64,000 nt of DNA, taken from positions 24,101-88,100 of the forward strand of contig JALKBU010000090.1 of NCBI GenBank assembly GCA_023091735.1, in the 5' to 3' direction. Numbering within the stretch: position 1 is the stretch's first letter; each line of letters starts with the position of its first letter. This DNA comes from Trichomonas tenax (taxonomy: Eukaryota; Parabasalia; Trichomonadida; Trichomonadidae). The translations under genes and the position numbers were made by a program. Below are positions 1-10,600 of this stretch, in pieces. Under the pieces are notes generated by a model. It saw only the letters and a program-made list of their open reading frames with translations, made no database searches and was not told the origin of the DNA.

Positions 1-910
1 CTTCGCGTGTATTGAGCAGAAGCTGAATTATTTCCGAAAATGCAATTCATTGTGTTCAACTGGAATTTTTGGTCTTCTTTTTTGGTATCTATGTGAAATG
101 AGTTCAAAGCAATGGCTCCACCACCGAGGAATGGCCCATTGTGTATTGTTTCATGCTGATTCGAAATCATTTGATGATTTAAATTCATGCTATTATGAAG
201 AAAAGCGCACCTCACGAATGTTGGGGATGTTGAATCAATAATAAGAGCACCACCAGCAACAGAAGCACAGTTATATGTAAAATCACAATCGATAAAATCA
301 GCTGATTTGATTCTAACGATATGCATTGCGCCAGCATATAACTCTCCGAAGTTATTATCGAAATTCGTATTTGAAATTTGAATTCTTGGTTCATTGTCGA
401 AAATATTTTCTTGATTTGGAGAATCATCGATTTCTGTGTAAAATCCTTGCGTGTTGTAGACAGATGATATAGCGCCAGCTACGTTATGAGCATAATTATC
501 ATTAAAAATATTATTCCAAATCATGAAATTCGATCCTAAGCCAGAAAGCGCCCCACCAATGTTAGCTGAGTTCGCAATCCACGTGCAATTCCCTGAATAG
601 ATGTTTGAGGACGAAATATAGATTCCTCCGCCTGATCCAAATGTGAATCCTTGTCCAAAAGCGTAACATTGTATAAATTCTGACGTTTCTAGCGTAAGGA
701 GACATCTGAAGTAACTTCTACGTGTTCTGTTTCCCGATATACTCATCACATGGTCGAAATTAACTTTTGATTCGAGATTTAACTGTGAATTGACCTCCAA
801 ACTCGCCTCAAAGTCGTTTTCATAAACATCGTCGACGAATGACGGCGTTGGAAATTTCGGTGATAAAAGAGAAACAACGAAACTGAATATCAATATATTT
901 TTGAGTGCAT
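1..910 (-). pseudogene. Pmp-like (polymorphic membrane protein type) beta-helix surface protein, 3' part outside window, frame broken near start
   Basis: One minus-strand frame is open from base 965 to the left edge and has no ATG near its beginning. The translation carries repeated beta-helix signatures of the chlamydial/trichomonad Pmp type: GG(A/I)-like motifs (GGALS, AGAISS, AGAMHI, GGALII, GGGAIAL) alternate with FxxN-like motifs (NIFNDN, CDFTYN, CAFLHN, CIFGNN). A hydrophobic stretch (ILIFSFVVSLL) just downstream of the open-frame beginning looks like a signal peptide. The only suitably placed ATG (908-910) is one base out of frame with it. The two frames meet at an A5 run (T5 on the plus strand, 898-902), so one missing A is the simplest explanation. 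The next in-frame Met (744-746) would drop the signal peptide. Trichomonad Pmp proteins are usually type I membrane surface proteins. Whether this is a true pseudogene or a homopolymer error is undecided. Confidence 0.8.
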
Positions 911-1764
911 ACCGGGGAAAATAGGGCTTAACAAAAATAAGCAGGGGCAAATTCCATTTTTCAATTTAAAAACTTATTGTAAGCCATTTTAACTTTGGAT
1001 TTGATTTTTATTTATTCTCTATGATTTATATTTTAAGTGCCTTGGCTTAATAACAATTAATTAATAAATAATTTTCAAACACATTTTTAGGCTTCCAGCA
1101 TTTATGTACAGGGTCTGCTCAATGAGTATGTTATATCCAATGAATGTTATATATATGTTCTCGTTTATTAAAAAATTAAATTGCTTTTTTAAGCTTTAGA
1201 GCTTTTAGGCAATAGATCGCTTCAATGAGTATATAATGTTACCTTACTGCAAAATATCGGATTTTGTAAATAAAAATTATGAAAAATAATACTCGTCTTT
1301 AGTTTTCATTCTTCCGGCACTGAGTTTTACTGAGTATATAGAGAACAACCAAAGAGTGCAAGATATTGGTTCTCGTAGAGAAAAAATATGATTACACTAT
1401 AATGTTTGTTCTCACTCTCTCAGTAGATACAACTGAGTGAAATATGAAATTTGCCGGCTAAACAAATGACCGATTTTGAATGTGTAAATGAGCATTCGGA
1501 AACTTGTTTCTCAAATCATCGAAATTCAATGATGAAAATGTTAGAAATATTGTGTTTGTTGTCCTCCGCCATCAATTCAGTTTTTAATATTTTTGATTCA
1601 TTGTGAGAAATCCATTGAGAACTCTCTTATTGTTCACGATTATCGCTTTCATCCATTTTTGCTATTGCCATAACTTAACACCATAATTCCCGTTGATATT
1701 ATGAATCAGAAAATAATATTATGATCAACACTGCCTAGAGGTGTATCTCCACTGATAATCCTCG

Positions 1765-2500
1765 AAAGCAGTGAAGAACTAGTGGCCATTCGTTCAAGAA
1801 TTCCCAAGTTCTTCGCTTTTCTTGCAATTCCCTCACAATCAAGGCATCAACAGTCAGCGAGCCACAAATATGAAGCTTTTCTTCGTGCATCATGGTTTGT
1901 TGACTGTTGATGCCATCGATATTTGCTCAGATCTAGCTAGTTCGACTTTCTTTTACAAATCTACATTTTGTACGACTCTCTGAGGTTCCTAAGACACAAG
2001 GCTATGCGTGAACTTCAGAGAGTGGTAGAAAATGCGATAAATCCATATACTCCATTTATTGATCCACATTACTCGCTTTAGTTGTCTGATAACATGACAA
2101 ACAGATAGCTTATGCACACAAGCTTATTATATTATTAGACAACTAAAGTTATTGTCTATTTATAATTCTCCGTTTATAGATACCATCAAAAATAATCAAT
2201 TTCTGGCACAAATTCTTCAGACAATTGCTGTTCTGGAGAGTTTTTACTAGAAATTGATCATTTTTGATGGTATTTATATTTTTTGGATAAATTATCGACT
2301 TCTGGCACCAGTAAACACTAAAATTACATCGACAGAGCACACGTATTCGATGAATACCCTACATAATGAAATGTAGCGTCCAGCTATATTTCATGATCAA
2401 ATATCATTGAAAAAGACGTGTTTCCTGCCCATTTTCTTCAATGTAGCGATGTTCTGTATGATGTAAGCAAGAAGCACGTCATTTTCAATGATATTTGATC
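1765..2500. repeat. Cluster of six consecutive imperfect inverted repeats (hairpins)
   Basis: Six foldbacks follow one another. They are 1770-1780 with 1807-1817 (one mismatch), 1843-1856 with 1901-1914 (perfect, 14 bp), 1975-1988 with 2010-2023 (one mismatch), 2076-2092 with 2132-2148 (16 of 17), 2180-2204 with 2249-2273 (24 of 25) and 2395-2420 with 2475-2500 (25 of 26). The last two have similar loop sequences (TTCYTGSC...TTCTTCA...GTTCTG). The loops of hairpins 2 and 4-6 are about 39-54 bases. No direct repeat arrangement or terminal duplications were found, so I do not call it a transposon. Structured non-coding RNA or a small-RNA source is possible but unproven. Confidence 0.75.
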
Positions 2501-2954
2501 TTTTTGATTATAATATCTGCTTTCTAAGCTACTTTACAGCATTTTTTTGATTTGCACACGAATGCATGATCAAAAGAGTTACTGTGAGCTTTAGGATAGC
2601 TCAAAAGTTACAGAATCACGCAATTTCGCTTTATTTTAACAGAAACATCTATAATTCAATCTATTTTATCCTTCTGCATGCACAGGAGGACAATAAAGAA
2701 TGGAATATAGTTGTTTATGGTTATTTTTCAATAGTTTGATAATATTAAATAGAGTTTTGATACTTTTGATAGGCGATGAGAAATGTACAGTGTGTATGCA
2801 TGAGTTCTACTTATGCTTATTAGTCTATGTCGTCAATATTGAAATAATCAGTATTAATTGCATAATAAAAAAGACTAATTTTTCAATGATTAGACTGCAA
2901 ATATGCAGGTGTTAAAAATACAATTTTGATTTTTTGACATTTTGACGCAATCAC

Positions 2955-2969
2955 TTTACATTGTCAAAA
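2955..2969. promoter_or_regulatory. Copy of recurrent TTTACATTGTCA-type motif
   Basis: TTTACATTGTCAAAA is one instance of the near-palindrome that recurs in 5' regions of this window. It lies 1.6 kb before the TOR start, so any role for TOR is doubtful. Confidence 0.25.
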
Positions 2970-4105
2970 TTATATATCACAAGCATTGTTGCTATTTACA
3001 CTGTTTCTTATAAGTTTCTCTGTGCAGGAAGGATGCACACGTATACAAAATAATATATACTGAATAGCATCAAAATTTAAGTGAATATTTTTAATATTTT
3101 CTCATTCACATCCATATACATGTTGGCTACTCAACGCAGCATGCAAAAGCATGCATCCAAGTACATATGTTATGAAATAAGAGACTTGAGAAAATAAATT
3201 TTTATTTTTCTGAAATTGAGGCTTGTGAAAGCGCACAAATAACACACTCTCATATGAGTAATATGGTGTTACTTTTAATCTGACATAGCATATGATATTT
3301 TTTGATGAACCTAATTATATATTACAATTAGCTATTTATGATAAATAAATGCTCTACATACACTAGAATTTAGTATTTCGTGTTAAGTAATCCAATCGCT
3401 CTTCTGAATATAAGATAATACATATTTTTCATAAAATATTATAATAAACCATCAAAAACTGTGTACATGTAATAATGTATCTTTGAATAGCATGTAGACT
3501 TCTTAAATACACACAATTTCATGGATTAATCAATCACAATTATTCGGGAGAATGTTCATTAGCACAAATATTTATACAAAGGCAACAACAATATACAACA
3601 ATATACAACTCGATGCAAAAGTATATACCAGTACTATAGTATATGCGTATAATAACTGATATACTGCTTATGATCTTCTTGACGTGATGCACTCCAAATA
3701 ACACATCGGGATTCAGTCACTTTTGAGATATTAATTTAGAGTGTATCTCGACAATGCAGCGATAACAATGATAAATAACTAGATAATACATCTTACGCCC
3801 ATCAATATATTCTATACCCACCATTCATTAGTTAATAACACACATTTTATGTAATTGGCAATTTTAATTTCATTATCTTGAAGGTATATATATAGTGTTA
3901 TAGATTTGAATTTATATAACAAATAATTCATATATTCTAGATTCAATGTGTTAATGTTAATACCACATTTTAACACCGAGATTTAAAATATGTTGAGAGA
4001 GAAATTAGGGAATATTACAATACACACTTCACTATTTTATGAGCTGTCACCTACACTATCATAACCTAACAATTATATTTCCTAATATAAATATTTTTAG
4101 TTTAA

Positions 4106-4267
4106 TGTTATCTCGAGATTCGGGATGAAATTTTAGAATCGCTTCAAACTCTCAGAGATCATGGAAAAACATATTGTCCATCTGCTTGTATTACTATAAG
4201 GCCAGATGTTGATTATTGGCCGAGAAAAGGTCAAAACAACAAACTATACCAAAAATTTTCGGTATAG
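4106..4267 (+). pseudogene. Short ATG-less coding-like relic
   Basis: A plus-strand frame without a start codon runs 53 codons between TAA (4103-4105) and TAG (4265-4267). Its composition is protein-like and not typical of the surrounding AT-rich DNA; fragments include LRDHGKTYCPSACITIRPD and VDYWPRKGQNNKLYQKF. I do not recognise the family. It could be the end of a decayed gene or a fragment of a mobile-element protein. The last codons overlap the hairpin at 4240-4271. Confidence 0.35.
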
Positions 4268-4271
4268 TTTG
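4240..4271. repeat. Perfect 11-bp hairpin upstream of TOR
   Basis: CAAACTATACC (4240-4250) and its exact reverse complement (4261-4271) are separated by ten bases. Weak additional pairing exists outside (GAGAAAAGG before, CCTCTTTTC after). It lies 330 bases before the TOR ATG. The role is unknown. Confidence 0.5.
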
Positions 4272-4600
4272 TCTTCTCCTCTTTTCGATTTTTATCGATA
4301 TATTTAGGGTGTCTATGATTTACAGGTATTTAATTTATAATTATTTTTGAAATAACATATTTTTGAATTTAATTATTAAAAATCAATATAATAATGCATA
4401 TAAAAATTAACATCATAATGAAAATATCATATTCTTGATTTTTGTGATTAGATTTAGGATTTGTTTTATATAAAGACTTTATATTTAAAATCGAGAAAAT
4501 AAAAATTGGTGAAGTGAGAAAAAATATTTTTGTTTTACTGCGATGATAACACTGATAATAAATGAAACCCATCAAAAATTGAGAGAAAATTTTATAGTAA

Positions 4601-7600
4601 ATGAATCTCCTCGAACTTCCCATTCCAAAGACGTTCCTGGAGATGCAAAAAGCGTACGAAGAGTACTACAAAACATTTATCACAGAGATGGAGCTGCTTG
4701 GGCCCGACAAATTTAACTCATATATAAAAACATATGTCGAAATGTTGGTCAAATTGTCGAAACAACCGGTCGTTGAGAATGTCGCGAGGACAGCGATCGG
4801 ATTGCTGAGTCTTTATAATTGTGGTTACCCTGATTTTCAAGTTTTAGCAAGAATATTCGACCGAATCGTGCCACAAATGGACAAAGAATACATCAGATTT
4901 ACTTGCTGGGTTGGTGGAAAACTCGTGCACCATCCAAATTACGAGCAATCGAGTTATGTTCATCATTTATTTGAAAGATGCCTCGGATGGATTCGCGCCC
5001 ATGGTCGTCGTGCTCGCCACATGAGCGCTGCACGAATGATTGAAGCTCTCGCTCAAAACGCCGGCAGCGACATTGTTATTTCATATCAACAGCTCCAGAC
5101 AGCCATTTGGCTCCTTGTTTCACATCCATCGCTGCAGCTTGTTGATGCAACTTCGGATGCCATCGCTATGTTTGCTAGAGCGATCATAAGATACGGAAGA
5201 AGCGAATTAGATCAATTCATGAATTTCTTTGACTTACTATGCACAAGACTCATTTCTCTGGGCTCACGCATGAAAATATACACGGCACTGAAGATTTTAC
5301 AGCAATTAATTGAGAGTGGATCGGATTATTTTTTGCCACATTTCCAAAATCTGTTCAAGAACTTGTTTGAGTTCATCCACAGTCCGTCGTTACTCGTCCA
5401 GAGCGCGGCATATGTTACTCTTACATACTTTGTATTCATCGATAAGCAGCAATTCGTAATCAACGTTTTTCCACTCCTCATCGAAGCTTTGGCAAAAATT
5501 TTGCCAGAGTTTCCGAAGGAGATCTCGGAGGCAACAATGATTTTGATTTCTCAATGCCCAGAAGCAACAATTGAACATATTGATTACATTAAACAGCATT
5601 CTTGCGCGTCATCATATGATTATGACAGTGGATGCAGAATATTGATCTCATTGCTCCAAACATTTGGCGAAAAAGTTTTGCCAATTCCCGATTCTTTCAT
5701 CGATAATTTATTACAAGCAGAATTAACAGAATGCATCTCAGATTTCTTCATCGAATACGCAAAGCTTTGCGCAGCATCATTCGGGCACAAATTATGCGAT
5801 AAAATTTACGAAGAACTCAAAAAAGGAAACGACAAGACAACAATTATCGCTCTTTTGACATTATCGAAGCTTCCGTGCGAATCAATTTGCAATCACGATC
5901 AATTCTTGAATCTGATTACAGACAAATTCTCAGAAAAATCGCAAAATGTTCGATGCATCATTCCAAAAGCAATGTATCATCTCTCGCAGAGCTGCGCAAC
6001 ACTCGTTGCACCGATAACACGCAAACTGTTCCAGTTGGCGATCTTTGATTCAGACGAAAACGTAGGATTATCAATTCTCGATATTCTCTCCGAATCCGCG
6101 AATAGAAAGCTCGCCAGCCCGGAGAACATCCAGTACGTCGGTATATTCACATCCGATGGTTCGATCAAAGTCAAAAAAGCCGCTTTTAAGCTTATTGCAA
6201 AAATTGCCGAATTCAATCCGATGGGATTGGCAGCAATTACGCGCGAATCTATGCTCAACTACTTCTTCACAATCAGAAACATCCCAAGTACACGCACACG
6301 CGCAAAGATAATCGACACTTTTCCAGATCTTATTCGTGCATGCTCTCTGACAGTCAGCATCTACACTCCGACGATCATTGACATTGTTGTTCAGTGTCTC
6401 GTCCATCCAATCGAAGCATCAAAAATCGCTCATTTTTATGATCAACAATCAGCGAATGAAATCTGGATAAACATGTGCGAATGCCTCAAAATCGTCACTC
6501 CTATCGATCCTCAGGCTATTTCTAAGTACTTAGCCGATTTAATTCCTGCTCTTTGTCAGCATCTCGATATCAACGAAAAGCGCCCAATTATTCTTTCTTC
6601 GCTCTCTCTTCTTTACGTCCTTCTATCGCCGCCATCTTCTACGATCGAAACACGCGCAATGGTCCCAATCATCGTCGCGAGCTGCTCCAAGTTCCTCAGC
6701 TTGACGCACTCGAGAAAGGCGCGAATGGCAACGCTCAAAGTCATCGGCGCAATTGGTGTCATTGATATCCACCAGAGGCCTGGAATCACAGTCTGCGAGC
6801 CACCGGACTTCGCTGATGATGAGCTCACGCGCAATTTCTTCCATCCATCGCGCGATATGTCATCAACGAACACTATTGATGACACATTATTACTCAATCC
6901 GCAGACAGGCGAACAGTGCATCCACTCCATTGTTGCCAACGCTCTCCTCGACATCTTCAAGGACAACACGCTGGCAGAGTACCACCAGGACACTGCTCTC
7001 GCGTTGGTTGAGATCCTCGAAGCGCCGAAGACCGCTGTTTTGCCGTACTTCGACAAGTTCGTCGCAAAGATGGTTGATTTGATCGAAACAGGAACAGACG
7101 CTCAATTAGAGATTTACTTGCCTCTGTTCACGAGAATCGTCCAGTCATCAGGTCAGTCCGCGACGCCATTCATCGAGCGCACACTCAAGATCATCAACTC
7201 GAGATTCAACGCCTGTCTCGCACAGCAGTTCTTGGACTTGATCATGTCCTTCGCTCAGGTTATGAAGGACTTGTTCGCAAACTACTCAGCAATCACAGTT
7301 TGCATGCTTATTCAATTCCTTAACGACAAGAGGACAACAGACGAAAAGCCGTGTTTGGCTGTCATCGAGACATTTTCCAACATCTGCGAGTACTCGACAG
7401 ACTTGAATTACTTGATCATCACATCTGTCGCGGATACAATCATGAGAGAGAACACAATCAGATCTCTCAAGCTCGCCGGTCTCCAGATGTTCGACAAGCT
7501 CGTTAGAAGCGTCGACATCTTCAAGAAGATCGGACCAATCGTTAGATCTCTCGAATACTGCCTCGCAGCGAAAGACGAGCAAGTCAACAAGCAGGCGATG

Positions 7601-10600
7601 AACTTGCTGTACTCTCTCTTGTTAGCACAAGGAAGGAACTTCTTGTTGAATGCGGATCCAATTCTTGACTACATCAAGATTCACAACATGGAAACGCCAC
7701 AGCTCCACGACATCATCAAGGCTGTTTCCCAGGGCCAAGGCTATGCATCATTCGCTCCGATTCCGCAGCCATCGCTGAGGATTCCAAGGAGTCACTCCAC
7801 GAACACGCAGCACCAGTTCAACGAGGAAGTCATCATCTCTAAGATCCTCACCCCAGCTGTCGGCTACAACAGACACTTGGAGCAGTGGTTGCACTCCTTT
7901 GTTCTCACTGCCATCGCTTACAGCCCAATGCAGTGCATCAGAGTTTGCTCAGGAATCGCATCGACATATCGCCCACTCGCAATGGCACTCTTCAAGGTTG
8001 CTTTCTTGACGTGCTGGAACCAGTTCAGCGACAACGCGCGCAGGCAGACAGAGATGACATTCCACTCGCTGATCATTGCACCAGAAAACTACGACAGCGT
8101 CGTCAGAGAGATATTGGACCTCCTCTTCTTCATGTCGAAGATGGAGAACCCAATCAACATTCCAGCATTCGACCTCTGCAAGAGCTGCATCAGATACGGA
8201 TACAACGCATTCGCTCTCTTCAGGCTTCAGCAGGAACTCTACAACGAGCCATCTCCAGACATCATTAGGACGGTCACACTCCTGATCGATGCATACATGG
8301 AGTCCGGTGACTGGAATAACGCACTCGCGATCTGGAAGGAGTTCGTTCCGAGAGTCGCCGCATTATCGAGACCGGAGACAGTCTCAAAGCTCAGGATTTG
8401 GGACAGAATCATGCCATACTTCGTCCAGAAGTTCAAGATGGGTGACAACTCTGTCTTCCCAGGCCTCGTCAAGTCTCTCGCCGGAATGGCCCGCTGGAGT
8501 GAGCTCGGCGACTTGATGGACAGCTTCGTCAAGATGGGTCTCTCTTTGCAGAGATCGGCAGCTCCTTACATGGCGAACGCTATGATGCACCTCAGGAGAT
8601 GGGACGATCTGGACAAGGCACTAAGAAGTGCGCCTGACGACTCACTGAGATGCTTCACACTCAGAGCAGTCTCTCAGCTCCACGCAAGGCAGTACGAGCA
8701 AGTCGAGAAGACGATCAACGAGGCTTTCTCGCTGTTAGCGAGTAGGCCGATCACGATGTGGGGCATCAATCAGAGGATCTCAACAGATACAATGCTCGTC
8801 GCACAGCAGCTTGTCGAGATCTTGGATATGAAGAACTGGCTCAACAACGAAGAAATGAGGCCGCAGATCGAAGCCGTTTGGTCAGAGAGACTCGCAACAG
8901 CACCAAGAAACTTCGAGATCTGGCTCAAAGTCTTAGGCAACAGATCTGCACTCACCGGCACGCACAGAGATGCTTCTTACATCGAGTTCTTCAACTTGAA
9001 GAGCTTGACAATGGACACAAAGCTCCACATGAACTCATACAACGCTCTCTTCCACGGCCTCGATCCTCTCACATGCTCCGACCCACTCCCGAAAATCTGC
9101 TACGTCGTCGCACAGTGGAACACCGGCGACAGAGTCGGGGCGATGAAGGCGATGGACGAGATCACGAAGGAGATCTCCGGAGAACTCGTTGACAGATGCC
9201 ACGCCATTTACGCATCGTGGCTCATCGAGACAGGCGAATCAATCAACGACTTCAAGCTCGCGTTCGACAACCTCAAAGATAATCCAGTTCTCACCCAGTA
9301 CGTCACAGACAACGTCGCAACAACGAACAGGCACAGGAAGATCTCAAACACGAGTATGCTCTTCCTTCCTAAGGCCGTCATGTCGAAGATGAGCGAGCAG
9401 TCGTTCGACATCGAAGTCCTCAGGATGTGGTGCGACGTCAACACTCAGTTGATCTCTCTTGACAAAACCGATGTTGCAAGATACGTCACAAACGCTATCG
9501 ACGCTCTCACGCACTGCTGCTTGATTGCTCCTTCATTCACTGACATCGTTCAGCTCCTCAACTTGTTCTTCGAGCACGCGAGTGAAGGAAACGTCTTCAG
9601 CCACGCAACGAACGGCTACTTGAACAGATTGTCTCCGAAGCTGATCCTTCAGGCATCTCCACAGCTCTTAGTACAGCTCTCTCATCCAAATCCAGCTGTC
9701 GCACAATACGTCCACGACACAGTCTTCAACCTCCTCCACGAGCACTACCACGAGTTGATCTTCTCCATCATCGTCATGAAGTTCAGCAGAGACAACGCGA
9801 GAGCGAAGGCAGCGTTCAACTTGTTCGATGAGTTCAAGAAGATGAACCCTTCAGCGCACGACGAAGTCTTCACAATCCGCAAGTGCTTGTTGAGAGCTGC
9901 CGTCACATGGTACGAGAAAGTCATGCAGCGCATCACAGACGCATTCGACCACTACGCGATGCAGCAGTACGACCTCATGGTCGAGACTCTTAAGTCTATC
10001 ACACAGATGGTCCAGACACCGAAGTGCGCTCTCCACGAGGAGTTCGCGAACGTATACGGCACAAACATCTCAACACTCAGCCGCATTCTCAAGGTCTTCT
10101 CTCCACTCAACAAGAACCAGATGATGCAGGTCACGCAGTGGTGCAAGTCAATGCAGGCTTTGCTCGCTGACGACATCAAGAAGATCCGCATCATCCAACT
10201 CGCATCGATCTCGGAGTCTCTCGCAAATAAGACGCACTTCCAGCTCGCTGTTCCAGGCACATACAAACCGGGAAAGCCAATCATCCGCATCAAATACTTC
10301 GTCGGACAGTTCTCAGTCTACATGAGCAAGCAACAGCCGAAGGACGTCGTCATCTGCGGTGAAGACGGTAACTTCTACCAGTATCTTGTTAAGGGCCACG
10401 AAGATCTTAGGCTCGATGAGAGAATTCAGCAGTTCTTCAGACTCATCAATTCATATCTCAAGAGAGAGACATACTTCGGATCCAACATCATCCAGACAAT
10501 GTCCGTCATTCCTCTCTCCATCACAAACGGCCTCGTCCAGTGGGTCTCCGGCACGGACACTCTCAGGTCCGTCGTCGAGCAGTACAGGCGCCTCAAGATG

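Larger units (their letters stand above)
966..4600. other. Long AT-rich intergenic region with hairpin cluster
   Basis: This is 3.6 kb with no convincing complete gene. It holds a cluster of inverted repeats (1765-2500, listed separately), one copy of the TTTACATTGTCAAAA motif at 2955-2969, an ATG-less coding-like relic at 4106-4267 and a compact hairpin at 4240-4271. The small open frames at 2149-2340 and 2700-2915 have intergenic composition and I do not consider them genes. Confidence 0.6.

Noticed and set aside
1765..2500. Hairpin cluster as a CRISPR array
   Set aside because: The stems differ from each other in sequence, there are no equal direct repeats with unique spacers, and the surrounding genome is eukaryotic.
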